Shown here: positions 16,788 through 25,173 of the stretch, in pieces
Layout: each line of letters opens with the position of its first letter
How positions within the stretch are numbered: the first letter of the stretch is position 1
DNA from: Sphingobacteriaceae bacterium
GTDB lineage: Bacteria; Bacteroidota; Bacteroidia; UBA7662
Reading direction: 5' to 3'
DNA length: 64,000 nt
Assembly: GCA_030682795.1 (NCBI GenBank)
Contig: JAUXNJ010000042.1
Coordinates: 1-64,000, forward strand
Translations under genes and position numbers: made by a program
Notes under the pieces: model-generated
Databases searched by the model: none
Told to the model about the DNA's origin: nothing
Seen by the model: only the letters and a program-made list of their open reading frames with translations

Positions 16788-18314
16788 ATGAAAGTTTTAC
16801 TTGATACAAACATCATTATTCATCGAGAGGCCCATAAGCTATCCCAACAAGATATTGGACAACTGTTTTTTTGGCTTGATAAGCTCAAATACGAAAAATA
16901 CATCCACCCTATTACGGTTGAAGAAATAAGTCGTTATAAGGATCCCGAAACTTTATCTGCCTTTAATATCAAGCTTGAAAGCTATAATAGAATTAAACAC
17001 ACTGCTCCAGTAGTCGAAAAAGTACAATTACTGTCTAAAGCACATGATAAGAATGCGAATGACCAGAACGATACGCTTTTATTAAATGAGCTTTTTGCCA
17101 ACAGAGTAGACATATTTATTACAGAGGATCGTAAAATTCACCGCAAAGCAGCATTGCTCGGGCTTCAAGATAGGCTGTATTCAATTCAATCATTTCTTGA
17201 AAAGGCTATTGCTGAAAATCCAGAATTGCAGTCCTACAAGGTGCTGGCTGTTAAAAAAGTAGATTTTGGTGAGGTTAACCTGCGGGATAGCTTTTTTGAT
17301 AGTTTTAGAGAAGATTATGCAGGATTTGATGCTTGGTTTAATGGAAAAGCCAATGATCCATGTTATGTATGTTACTGCGACGACCAGCTCGCGGCATTTC
17401 TATTCATTAAGGAAGAGGGGGTTACTGAGCCTTATGCTGATATAACGCCTAATTTCTCGCCTAAAAAAAGACTCAAAATTGGTACGCTGAAGGTTTCGCG
17501 CAATGGATACAAAATAGGTGAACGCTTTTTAAAAATCGTTTTTGATAATGCCATCACCAAGAAAGTTGAAGAGATATATGTCACCATTTTTAATAAGCGG
17601 CCTGAACAGGAGGACCTCATTAGTATGCTTGAGGAATGGGGGTTTGTTAAGCACGGAACCAAGCATTCAAACAATGGTAAAGAATTGGTCTACGTACGTT
17701 CCTTTGGCAAAAACTTACCAAAGAACATTCAAAATCCGAAACTTACATTTCCTTTTTTCTCCCGGGAAACAAATCAATACATCATTAGAATTGAGCACCG
17801 TTATCATACGGAACTATTCCCAGACAGTATCAATACCAAAGAAGATGCAAGTCTTTACCAAGATAACGCGCCCCATCGAAATCGTTTGAGCAAGGTTTAT
17901 ATTTCTCATTCTCCAGAACGAAATTTAAAGCCAGGAGATGTAGTGCTCATTTACAAAATGGGTGAAACCACACCTAAAATTCACTCTAGTACTCTTACGT
18001 CTATCTGTATTGTCGAAAGCGTAAAAACTCATTTCAAGGATTTCGAAGACTTTTATGAAAGCTGCAACCGTCGCACCATGATACCCAAAGACGAATTATT
18101 AAGTGAGTGGTGGAACAAAAAAGGGGATTACAAGCCATTCATCATCAATTTCTTGTATGCCTATCCATTGCCAACCCCAAAACCTACGCTTAATGATTTG
18201 ATTCATTTGGGAATTTACAAAAGCCCTATGGACATGCCGAGGGGGTTTACGAAATTAACCCCTGCGCAATTCGAATCAATAGTTAATTTTGCTTATCGCA
18301 AGAAACCACGTTAA
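16788..18314 (+). CDS. PIN nuclease - GNAT-like - EVE/PUA-like fusion protein
   Basis: 508 residues with three parts. Residues 1-145 form a PIN domain: the first acidic residue is in LLDTN (Asp6), with further acidic positions near NDQND (92-95) and ITEDR (about 118), as in metal-dependent RNases. Residues 155-310 look like a GNAT acetyltransferase: a beta strand leading to VSRNGYKIGERFL, a near match to the acetyl-CoA loop, and a final EEWGFVKHG. Residues 345-505 contain KVYISHSPERNLKPGDVVLIYK, typical of EVE/PUA-like barrels that bind modified nucleic acid or RNA. The stop is one base before the start of the ASCH gene. The set suggests an RNA-directed conflict system; the target is not evident. 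Confidence 0.7.
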   Translation: MKVLLDTNIIIHREAHKLSQQDIGQLFFWLDKLKYEKYIHPITVEEISRYKDPETLSAFNIKLESYNRIKHTAPVVEKVQLLSKAHDKNANDQNDTLLLNELFANRVDIFITEDRKIHRKAALLGLQDRLYSIQSFLEKAIAENPELQSYKVLAVKKVDFGEVNLRDSFFDSFREDYAGFDAWFNGKANDPCYVCYCDDQLAAFLFIKEEGVTEPYADITPNFSPKKRLKIGTLKVSRNGYKIGERFLKIVFDNAITKKVEEIYVTIFNKRPEQEDLISMLEEWGFVKHGTKHSNNGKELVYVRSFGKNLPKNIQNPKLTFPFFSRETNQYIIRIEHRYHTELFPDSINTKEDASLYQDNAPHRNRLSKVYISHSPERNLKPGDVVLIYKMGETTPKIHSSTLTSICIVESVKTHFKDFEDFYESCNRRTMIPKDELLSEWWNKKGDYKPFIINFLYAYPLPTPKPTLNDLIHLGIYKSPMDMPRGFTKLTPAQFESIVNFAYRKKPR

Positions 18315-18315
18315 C

Positions 18316-18699
18316 ATGAAAGTAATCCTATCAATTAAGCCCGAATTCGCCAACAAAATTTTTGATGGCACCAAGAAATTCGAGTTCCGTAGAGGTATTT
18401 TCAAAAATACTGCGGTAAATAGGGTGGTGGTGTATGCTTCTGCACCCATTCAAAAGGTGATTGGAGAATTTGAAATTGGCGAAATCCTGAAGCACGACTT
18501 AGAAACGCTTTGGAGACTTACCGCCAAACATGCGGGAATTTCAGAGCAGTATTACTTCTCATATTTTGCCGACAAGGAAGAGGGCTATGCCATAGGCGTT
18601 AAAAATGCCCATTTGTATGCTACTCCCAAATGTATAAAAGCAGATTACAATCTGATGCCGCCACAATCTTTTGCTTATCTGGCTGATGTTGGCGACTAG
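18316..18699 (+). CDS. ASCH domain protein
   Basis: 127 residues from the ATG at 18316, chosen because MKVILSIKPEFANKIFDGTK is the usual start of ASCH proteins; an upstream TTG start at 18289 would overlap the previous gene and add nine unrelated residues. ASCH is a PUA-like fold thought to bind RNA or modified nucleotides. The KKFEFRR segment is the conserved basic strand. It follows the PIN-GNAT-EVE gene with a one-base gap, so the two are surely co-transcribed and probably form one module with two PUA-superfamily readers. Confidence 0.8.
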   Translation: MKVILSIKPEFANKIFDGTKKFEFRRGIFKNTAVNRVVVYASAPIQKVIGEFEIGEILKHDLETLWRLTAKHAGISEQYYFSYFADKEEGYAIGVKNAHLYATPKCIKADYNLMPPQSFAYLADVGD

Positions 18700-19067
18700 C
18701 TTCTCCTTGCTGTTCGTTTGAATGCACGTTGACTGAAGCACTATTTAGTCAACAAACCATAAGTATGGTTTTTAGCTTCATAATTTAATAGGATAATTTA
18801 ATGCCGTTGTCAATAACACTGTCAGGACTTTCTGTCTGGTGCTTGCTGTCTTACTGACATTCTTGTCATTAACAGCACTTTAGAATTGCTGTTATTCTTA
18901 GGTGTTTGTTATTGGCACATTGGTTGTATCAGCTTTTCTAAGGAAATGTTGAAAGTGGTTTTCAATCCTAAAAGTCCTTGCTGAGTGCATCAAGGCTAAA
19001 CAAACATAAAAACTACTAGCAGGAATTGTTTCAACTGGTTTAATTGAAACAGCTTAAATCTTAAACT
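18700..19067. other. Non-coding leader with two matched inverted repeats
   Basis: There is no protein-like frame in this 368-base gap. Two inverted repeats have identical geometry, eight-base arms with nine-base spacers: TAACAGCA (18870-18877) with TGCTGTTA (18887-18894), and TGTTTCAA (19027-19034) with TTGAAACA (19044-19051). The second ends 17 bases before the small gene that follows and may form a 5' leader hairpin. Confidence 0.45.
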
Positions 19068-19202
19068 ATGGCTAAGAAAGTTACAAGTCCTAAAGTGGCG
19101 TCTACTGCTTCCAAAGTACTCCGAGATGGTAGAACCAGTGCAGCAAGTAAATCAGTTGCTGGAAGTGCTCTATCTCAAAGAGAAGGTGGTAAGAAGAAGT
19201 GA
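19068..19202 (+). CDS. 44-residue Lys/Ser/Ala-rich small protein
   Basis: A short frame with ATG at 19068 and TGA at 19200-19202 encodes MAKKVTSPKVASTASKVLRD and continues GRTSAASKSVAGSALSQRE before ending GGKKK. The periodic SKVL/SKSVAGSAL pattern resembles small basic proteins that I recall from many Bacteroidota and Proteobacteria, of unknown role. It has a strong terminator 11 bases downstream and a hairpin leader upstream, the layout of a real monocistronic gene. It is strongly basic, which would suit nucleic-acid binding, but that is inference. Confidence 0.7.
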   Translation: MAKKVTSPKVASTASKVLRDGRTSAASKSVAGSALSQREGGKKK

Positions 19203-19213
19203 GTAGGTAACGG

Positions 19214-19246
19214 GCGGCTGATTTTTCAGCCGCTCTTTGTTTTCAA
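19214..19246 (+). terminator. Rho-independent terminator
   Basis: GCGGCTGA (19214-19221) pairs perfectly with TCAGCCGC (19226-19233) around TTTT, followed by tctttgtttt. It terminates the small-protein gene. Confidence 0.85.
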
Positions 19247-19429
19247 TAGCAATTGAATTTATTAATGTATGGTTTAAGCTGAACAAGTCAAAGAATTACT
19301 GAATTAGCAAGAATAGTCCATCTAATTAACCAATCAGCTTAAGAAACGATGGATGAATTGAATATGCATTAATCGAGTAGTGTTTATTGGTGCTATTCTT
19401 CAAAGCTTTTGTGCTCAGAAATAGTATAT

Positions 19430-20287
19430 CTACCAAAAATACTCTTTTTGGTAAGTGAATATTAAGCCCGCTTGAAGTTGATTGGATTGTGTTGTCCATT
19501 CATATCTAACGTCAAGTTTTAATCTGTCAAAAAGTTTGAATTGAGCACCTGTAATTCCTCCATATCCAAAGTCCCAAATATAGTTAATGCTTGGTCCAAC
19601 ATAAAATTTCAGTCTTTCAGGGGTTCTGTAATAAAATAGATCGTGCACAAAATTAAAGTGCCAGCCCCATTTAGTGAATTGATAAGGATTGATGGTTTGG
19701 TTAGGAGCAGTTCTTTTATTGAATTCAAAATAAGTGGCACCGTATTCCAATGCAGCGTAATCGAAAGTTTTTCTAAACCCAAAAGCCCAACCTGTAACGT
19801 TATCAATTAAATTGGTGTAGATTGGGATTTTGGGCCTTTCGTAATTGTAGAAGAATGTGCGAACCGGGTAGGCATACACATCGTTTGATAGAATAATTGC
19901 TCCAACGGTGATGATCGCTATTGCAATTACGGCTTCAGCTGAATTATCACCACCACCGCCCCCGCCACCAACAGCAGGATTGTCGTCTTTACACCGCCCA
20001 CCTGTGTTAGTCCAGCATCTACAGCAAGGCACTCTTCCTAGCGTGTTCATAGCATAGGATTGATCCGTATATTTTCTCTCGCCCCTACAGTTGGTGAATC
20101 CCGGACAATCAAGTCGGCTATGGTAGGTGTAAGCGTATGGGCCTGTACAAATATAAACGCCTATGCCTGAGGGGTTGGTCGATTCAGTTTTTGGAGCACT
20201 AGCAGTGTCTGATAGATTGTTCAATGAACAGCCATTAGATGGATTGAAATGAAATAAATAAAGCGTGATTAACAGTAAGTATTTCAT
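19430..20287 (-). CDS. Exported protein with Cys-rich motif, glycine linker and beta-barrel-like C-terminus
   Basis: 285 residues, family not recognised. The first 20 residues (MKYLLLITLYLFHFNPSNGC) are a signal sequence, with a Cys at the end that may be lipidated. Residues 45-105 hold ICTGPYAYTYHS, CPGFTNCRGE and CCRCW, a His/Cys-rich cluster like short metal or disulfide motifs seen in other Bacteroidota exported proteins. A run of seven glycines then precedes a hydrophobic helix (AVIAIAIITVGAIIL). The last 140 residues alternate aromatic and polar residues and end in YQKEYFW, as in outer-membrane strands. Mixing a possible membrane helix with an outer-membrane barrel is unusual. Confidence 0.6.
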   Translation of the reverse strand: MKYLLLITLYLFHFNPSNGCSLNNLSDTASAPKTESTNPSGIGVYICTGPYAYTYHSRLDCPGFTNCRGERKYTDQSYAMNTLGRVPCCRCWTNTGGRCKDDNPAVGGGGGGGDNSAEAVIAIAIITVGAIILSNDVYAYPVRTFFYNYERPKIPIYTNLIDNVTGWAFGFRKTFDYAALEYGATYFEFNKRTAPNQTINPYQFTKWGWHFNFVHDLFYYRTPERLKFYVGPSINYIWDFGYGGITGAQFKLFDRLKLDVRYEWTTQSNQLQAGLIFTYQKEYFW

Positions 20288-20605
20288 CTCGTAATCGTGG
20301 TTAGAATGGCATTTTTGGTCAAATTACGCACGGTTGATTAGTTATGTTAGTTTCATTTGACCTCATGAATTTGCTAAATTTAAGTTTTCAGGCGTTGGAT
20401 TAGCGTTCTCCAAAGGAAATTGTCTACGCAAGTCTTCAACTAATTTTAAAAGTAACCAAACTTTTTCATTCTGGTGAACAAGGTTATTTTTCAACTACAC
20501 TAAAATCTCGCCTTCAAAATTTTCGATGCCTAAATACGTTCATTTCTTTTTGTGGCAATTCCTTCCCACAGCCAACTTCTAGTTTTGAGCCCCAAGCATC
20601 AACCC
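20288..20605. other. Intergenic region, nothing recognised
   Basis: This 318-base stretch between divergent genes holds no protein-like frame, hairpin or repeat that I could recognise. It presumably contains promoters for both flanking genes, but no clear TAnnTTTG element was found. Confidence 0.4.
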
Positions 20606-21262
20606 ATGAAACACTTCGCCTTCGTTGTCTTCCTCCTCACCAGCACCACCGCCTTCGGCCAAAAGCTAAGCGTGGGAGCCGAGCTGGGGGCCATCTCGTC
20701 GATAAGCGAAAGTTACGAAAGCACCGACTTCAACAACCGCCGCCATACCTACCTGGCGGGCGTGAAGCTGAACTACGCCTACAACACACGCCTGAGTTTT
20801 AGCACCGGACTGCAATATTTGCGGCTGGGCTATCGGCGTACCACCTGTTACATTTTTGAGGAAGGGGTTAAAAATGAGCTCACTGGCAAAATCGACTATT
20901 TGGTGGTGCCGCTGCTGGCCAATGTGCACATGCTGCGGTCGCGGCGGCTGGTTTTTACTTTTGGGCTGCTTCCCGGCGTTAACATCAAGGCGGTGCAAGA
21001 CCACCCCGATCCCATAGGGGGTTGCCTCATTGGTTACATAAAGGATTTGCGGCCCTACACCCAAAGCTTTACGTTGAAAGGTCAGCTGGGGCTGGGCTAC
21101 ACCCTGTTCGAAACCGAGCGGCTCAAGGGCCTGGTGGGTGTGAGCTTTGTGCGCGGGTTCAGCAACAACATCCGAAACCCCTACGATTTTCCAACCCCCA
21201 GTAGCTGGGAGCGCCGCTACCATGCCACCGCCCTTTCGCTGGGGGCGGCTTATAAGCTTTGA
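20606..21262 (+). CDS. Outer-membrane beta-barrel protein (PorT-like family)
   Basis: 218 residues from the ATG at 20606, chosen because MKHFAFVVFLLTSTTAFGQ is a complete signal peptide; the frame is open further upstream. The mature part alternates strands such as TRLSFSTGLQYLRLGYR and QSFTLKGQLGLGYTLF and ends in ATALSLGAAYKL, as in small outer-membrane barrels of the PorT/OMP_b-brl type. The role is unknown. It is monocistronic. Confidence 0.7.
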   Translation: MKHFAFVVFLLTSTTAFGQKLSVGAELGAISSISESYESTDFNNRRHTYLAGVKLNYAYNTRLSFSTGLQYLRLGYRRTTCYIFEEGVKNELTGKIDYLVVPLLANVHMLRSRRLVFTFGLLPGVNIKAVQDHPDPIGGCLIGYIKDLRPYTQSFTLKGQLGLGYTLFETERLKGLVGVSFVRGFSNNIRNPYDFPTPSSWERRYHATALSLGAAYKL

Positions 21263-21332
21263 CAGCCTATCTACGGGAGGGAACAGGTTGAAGCTGGGTT
21301 TTTATTTGGATAAAATTGCGTCGTGTAGATTT

Positions 21333-21368
21333 TTTCGATTATTTCGTTTGTTTCGATTATTTCGTTTA
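21333..21368 (+). promoter_or_regulatory. Two 18-base direct repeats, candidate operator
   Basis: TTTCGATTATTTCGTTTG (21333-21350) is followed directly by a copy differing at one base (21351-21368). The repeats cover the -33 element of the toxin-antitoxin promoter, the expected place for autorepression by the HTH protein encoded just downstream. Confidence 0.6.
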
Positions 21369-21378
21369 GCTACTTTTG
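21347..21378 (+). promoter_or_regulatory. Bacteroidota-type promoter of the toxin-antitoxin pair
   Basis: TTTG (21347-21350), 20 bases, then TACTTTTG (21371-21378), an exact TAnnTTTG -7 element. The start codon at 21399 lies about 14 bases after the expected transcription start. This supports 21399, not an upstream frame extension, as the gene start. Confidence 0.65.
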
Positions 21379-21398
21379 TAAGGCTAAACAATACTACG

Positions 21399-21857
21399 AT
21401 GGATACGATTTTGAATAGAACCTCGGGCGACGATCAGCGCATTGCTTTGAAGTCCATGTCACGCCTCAAAGGGCTTTCGAACAAACTTCGTCAAGTTCCA
21501 AGCGCGGGTGTGAAGATTAAAATTCAGGAAACAGGCGAGTTTATTACCATTCCCAAAAAGGCGATTTCGTTGCTGCTAAGCATTTTGTCGAACATGGCGG
21601 AGGGGAAGTCCATCAGTCTCATTCCCACCGATTCAGAAGTGAGTACCCAGCAAGCGGCCGATATGTTGCAGGTATCGCGGCCGCATTTGGTTAAACTCTT
21701 GGAAAACAATACGATACCCTTTAAAAAAGTAGGGAGCCACCGAAGAATCTTACTCCGCGATTTACTGGTGTACGAGCAAAGCCTGCGCAACACCCGAGCC
21801 GAAAAGTTGAACTTCCTTTCTGAACAAGCGCAAGCCTTGCAGCTAGGATACGAATGA
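21399..21857 (+). CDS. Excisionase-type HTH antitoxin
   Basis: 152 residues. The start at 21399 is fixed by the promoter at 21347-21378; the frame is open further upstream, but that part translates the promoter repeats as FRLFRLFRL. Residues 80-125 (VSTQQAADMLQVSRPHLVKL ... IPFKKVGSHRRILLRDL) form an excisionase-family helix-turn-helix. The gene overlaps the downstream PIN gene by four bases (ATGA), the classic arrangement of an antitoxin followed by its toxin. It probably represses its own promoter through the 18-base repeats. Confidence 0.8.
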   Translation: MDTILNRTSGDDQRIALKSMSRLKGLSNKLRQVPSAGVKIKIQETGEFITIPKKAISLLLSILSNMAEGKSISLIPTDSEVSTQQAADMLQVSRPHLVKLLENNTIPFKKVGSHRRILLRDLLVYEQSLRNTRAEKLNFLSEQAQALQLGYE

Positions 21858-22423
21858 TTTATTCATCGAATTTTATTGCTGTATTAGATGCCTGTGTGCT
21901 GTACCCCGCGCCGGTAAGAGACCTGCTGCTTTCGCTCGCGGATGTAGGTTTGTATAAGCCAAAATGGACGGCAGAAATTCAAGAAGAATGGTCTAGAAAC
22001 CTGCTTCTGAATCGCGCTGACTTAAAAAAAGAGCAATTGGAAGCCACGAAGCATGCCATGAACATGGCTTTCCCAGATGCCAATGTAGAAAGGTATGAGG
22101 GGCTTATATCAGGAATCACACTTCCCGACCCGCACGACCGCCATGTGGTTGCAGCGGCCATTCGCTCCAAAGCCGATGTCATCGTAACCTTCAATCTGAA
22201 AGACTTCCCCAAAGCCATAGAAGCTGAATTCGACATAGAAATTTTGCATCCGGATGTTTTTTTGACCAATCTGCATGACCTGCATCCAGAAAAATCCAAG
22301 GAAGCCTTTGGTAAAATGGTTCAGCGACTAGTTAACCCTCGCAAATCACAAGAGGCGGTACTTGACACCCTGTCAAAATCAGGGTTGAAGGAAATGGTAA
22401 CCAAGCTCAAAGGCCAACGCTGA
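21854..22423 (+). CDS. PIN domain toxin (VapC-like)
   Basis: 189 residues, predicted RNase toxin. The first acidic residue is in AVLDACVLYP, later acidic positions are in LPDPHDRHVVAAA and IVTFNLKDFP, all standard for PIN domains of the 3'-extended type with an extra C-terminal helical tail (KSKEAFGKMVQRLVN). The start overlaps the antitoxin stop. The family is commonly paired with excisionase-type HTH antitoxins. Confidence 0.85.
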   Translation: MIYSSNFIAVLDACVLYPAPVRDLLLSLADVGLYKPKWTAEIQEEWSRNLLLNRADLKKEQLEATKHAMNMAFPDANVERYEGLISGITLPDPHDRHVVAAAIRSKADVIVTFNLKDFPKAIEAEFDIEILHPDVFLTNLHDLHPEKSKEAFGKMVQRLVNPRKSQEAVLDTLSKSGLKEMVTKLKGQR

Positions 22424-22492
22424 TTTAAAGTAAAAATCTTCAGCAACAAACCAGCGCCAAGCCACTTGCCATTCAGCAGATAAATCCTATAT

Positions 22493-22507
22493 TGCAACTT
22501 TGTTGCA
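22493..22507. promoter_or_regulatory. Palindrome TGCAAC-TTT-GTTGCA, candidate operator
   Basis: A perfect six-base-arm palindrome lies 20 bases before the metalloprotease start. The same palindrome with AAT in the middle lies before the ABC transporter operon (25979-25993), and both share the wider context CCTA-ATTGCAAC. Two copies in similar places, absent elsewhere as far as I could see, suggest one regulator. Confidence 0.6.
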
Positions 22508-22527
22508 TAAAGCAGCAATGCGCAGCC

Positions 22528-23676
22528 ATGAAACCTACCTACCTCTTTGTTTTTTTTCTGCTACTCGGCATTGGCCTCCTCTGCCAGCTTCCAACCGCAA
22601 AAGCACAAGCACCCGCCAACAAGCTAAGTCCTTGCCAACTGCCGCGGCTTGTGGAAGGTCCCATTGCGCTGGGCTTCCCCAAGGTGCCCAAGCTAGCGCC
22701 TTCGCTCGGCCAGCTAAACATGACGGTGTTGTTTGTTGATTTCGATGATGTGCCGGCCAGCAGCAGCACCGACAGTGTTTTTGCCATCATCAACCCCCTA
22801 GTCCCCAACTTTTTTGCCGAAACCTCCTACGGTCGCCTGCAGCTCCAGCTCCAGCCACATCACGCCTGGTTGCGGTTGAGCCGGCCATCGGCGCACTACG
22901 GAGAGGGGATTTATGGCTTTGAAACCCACCGCGCCTTCATACAAGAGGCGGTTGATTTGGCCGATGCGCAAGTCGATTTTAGTAAAACCGATGTGGTGCT
23001 GGTCCTTTCCAATCCAAAAGCCAAGGCCATTCCGCTTGGTCCCACCTTCAAAGTGCAGGATCCTTATTGGCAAATCAAAGCCGATGGCGCGAGCATCTCC
23101 TCGGCCATTACGTCGGGTTACGACCTCAATTATTGGGGAGGTATTTGGCTGGCGCACGAAACGGGGCACACCTGGGGCTTGCCCGATCTGTATCATTTCG
23201 GGAATGAGGGATGGAACAAATACGTGGGTACTTTTGGTCTGATGGGGACATGCGGCGCCACCGCGCCCGGCTATTTTGCCTTTGAGCGCTGGGTGTTGGG
23301 CTGGCTCTACGATGCACAAGTGCTTTGTCACGATGCGGGTGAGCTGCTGATCGAAATCGAAGCCCTCGAAAAGCCAGGGGGCATCAAAGCGGTGATGGTG
23401 CCCATCGACAGTACGACCGCGCTGGTGGTAGAATGCCGGCGGAAAATGGGTTTCGATAAAAACATGACCAAAGCTGGGGCCCTGGTGTATGTGGTGAATA
23501 CGGCCTTAGAGGGCGGCAGCGGTCCCATTCAAGTAAAACCCGGTCAGCCCGGCGCCACCGAATTTTTGCTCGAAGCACCCATGGCGCAAGGCGACAGCTA
23601 TACCTATGGCAACATCTACCTGGAGGTGCTGGAGGCAAAGGGCGAAAGCGACCGGCTGAAAGTGGTGGTGAAATAA
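22528..23676 (+). CDS. M6-like (immune inhibitor A type) secreted metalloprotease
   Basis: 382 residues from the ATG at 22528, which starts a signal peptide (MKPTYLFVFFLLLGIGLL ... AKAQ). The zinc-binding motif HETGHTWGLPDLY near residue 210 matches the HExGHxxGLPDLY pattern of the M6 family, and GTFGLMG fits the conserved met-turn area. There is no T9SS sorting domain, so the product is probably periplasmic or a lipid-free exported protein. The palindrome at 22493-22507 is right upstream, so its expression may be tied to that of the ABC operon at 26 kb. Confidence 0.75.
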   Translation: MKPTYLFVFFLLLGIGLLCQLPTAKAQAPANKLSPCQLPRLVEGPIALGFPKVPKLAPSLGQLNMTVLFVDFDDVPASSSTDSVFAIINPLVPNFFAETSYGRLQLQLQPHHAWLRLSRPSAHYGEGIYGFETHRAFIQEAVDLADAQVDFSKTDVVLVLSNPKAKAIPLGPTFKVQDPYWQIKADGASISSAITSGYDLNYWGGIWLAHETGHTWGLPDLYHFGNEGWNKYVGTFGLMGTCGATAPGYFAFERWVLGWLYDAQVLCHDAGELLIEIEALEKPGGIKAVMVPIDSTTALVVECRRKMGFDKNMTKAGALVYVVNTALEGGSGPIQVKPGQPGATEFLLEAPMAQGDSYTYGNIYLEVLEAKGESDRLKVVVK

Positions 23677-23843
23677 GGCTGGTGGCAGTCTACCAAACAC
23701 AGGCAAAGCAGGCACATCTTTCAAGCAAATAAAAAGCATGAGGCCAGCACCACGGTACTTTTCGGGGATTTTAGAATGCCCACAAAAGCGTGGGTTTTGC
23801 AACCAGCTGGTGGCCATTGGCTAGCTACTACTGCCATTTCACC

Positions 23844-23875
23844 TTTGAATTTTTCGCCTAAACTGATTATCTTTA
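23844..23875 (+). promoter_or_regulatory. Bacteroidota-type promoter
   Basis: TTTG (23844-23847), 20 bases, TATCTTTA (23868-23875). It lies 32 bases before the start of the barrel protein at 23908. Confidence 0.55.
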
Positions 23876-23907
23876 TTGGTGTTATTTAGGGATTAAATCG
23901 CTGAACG

Positions 23908-24630
23908 ATGCTAACAAGGCTATGGCTGATGTGCTTGTTGCTGCCGCTGGCGGGCTGGTCGCAAGGGGGCTATTCCCTTGGTCCAACCATACTGGTACCG
24001 CAGGGCGAACTGTCCTCGTTTATGTATGAGGCGGCAGGCTTTCAATTTGGGGGAGAGTACAAATTCAAAAAAATCAGAACCACGCTCAACGCCAACTTCG
24101 CCTTGAACCGCTACGCCAAAGAATCGCAGCGCTTTTATGATTATCCGGGGCCTTGGTTGCTGGAGGAGGTCGATATATCGGTAATCAGCGCCATTCGTTA
24201 TTCGTTTATAGGCTTGTGCTTTGAGCCCATCAAAGGCAATCCGCCTGTGAGTCCTTTTGCTGCCATTGGAACAGGGCACAGCGGTTTTCGCTCTTATTGG
24301 GATTTAGAGCAGTACGCTGGAAGCAAAGAAGGTTGGGGAGAGGTGCACCGGTTGCTGCTGTCGCGCACCACGAATTTTAGCTATGGTGTGGGCTTAAAAA
24401 TTGCACTTGCGCGGGAGGGCACCGATGGTCGGGTGGATGTTGTTTTGCAAATCATGCGTCACCAAGGCAACCAGGTGCGCTTTTTGAATCCTGATAAAAA
24501 TCCCGCCCACTACAATTTTGATCGCCGTTTGATAGATACCAGCACCAGTTTTAGTGCGAAGTCTGATTTTATAGCTTTTTGGCTGGGGTTACAAGTCCGG
24601 TTTCCGTCGCGCTCAAAGCCCCCAAATTAG
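23908..24630 (+). CDS. Outer-membrane beta-barrel-like exported protein, function unknown
   Basis: 240 residues with a signal peptide (MLTRLWLMCLLLPLAGWSQG). The mature part has alternating hydrophobic strands (FQFGGEYKFKKIRTTLNANF, TNFSYGVGLKIALAR, DFIAFWLGLQVRF), fitting a small outer-membrane barrel. No family was recognised. The promoter at 23844-23875 supports this start. It stands alone. Confidence 0.6.
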   Translation: MLTRLWLMCLLLPLAGWSQGGYSLGPTILVPQGELSSFMYEAAGFQFGGEYKFKKIRTTLNANFALNRYAKESQRFYDYPGPWLLEEVDISVISAIRYSFIGLCFEPIKGNPPVSPFAAIGTGHSGFRSYWDLEQYAGSKEGWGEVHRLLLSRTTNFSYGVGLKIALAREGTDGRVDVVLQIMRHQGNQVRFLNPDKNPAHYNFDRRLIDTSTSFSAKSDFIAFWLGLQVRFPSRSKPPN

Positions 24631-24838
24631 CGGCGGGTGGCTAGGCAGCTTCAGGGCTGCTCCATGGTCAACGCCTTAGCCCTATGCCATCGTTCATCTC
24701 CTCGGCCTAGCCTTTTCCATTTCAAAAATGGCGCGCGACCCATGAGCATATAGTTCCAAACCAAGTTATTCGAATGGATATAGGTATCTTGCCAAACCAA
24801 AGCCCACTGGCAACGTTTCACACAAAATAGCTTTACGA

Positions 24839-25084
24839 ATGCACAAACACTACAAAAATTGGTTGATTCAAGCCCCCCTCGGTTTAATACTAGTGGGTTT
24901 TGGCGCTTGTTTAATTGCTGAATCGGCCATCTTAAAAGCCACCGGCGCCGAAACCTGGCAATGGGTGGTGGCCGGCACGGTTTCGCTATCGGTTTTTAAC
25001 GCGGGATTGTGTTTTTTTGGAAATGCCATCCTCGAAAGGATGCGCTATGAGCGCAACATGGAGGAGCACAAAGAGGGCAGCTAG
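24839..25084 (+). CDS. Small two-span membrane protein
   Basis: 81 residues with two hydrophobic helices, APLGLILVGFGACLIAESAI (12-31) and WVVAGTVSLSVFNAGLCFFG (about 42-61), and a charged tail ERMRYERNMEEHKEG. This pattern is common to many uncharacterised small inner-membrane proteins. The function is unknown. Confidence 0.6.
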   Translation: MHKHYKNWLIQAPLGLILVGFGACLIAESAILKATGAETWQWVVAGTVSLSVFNAGLCFFGNAILERMRYERNMEEHKEGS

Positions 25085-25173
25085 TTTAAACCCGGCTCAA
25101 ACCCTTGTTTACGGAAAGCGCTGGTAATGGGTAGGCCGGATGTTGCATGCACTGAAGCTAAGAACAACTCGTT

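Noticed and set aside
19027-19051. Inverted repeat resembling a lone CRISPR repeat or an attC site
   Set aside because: Only one copy, no adjacent copies or integrase; treated as a leader hairpin.
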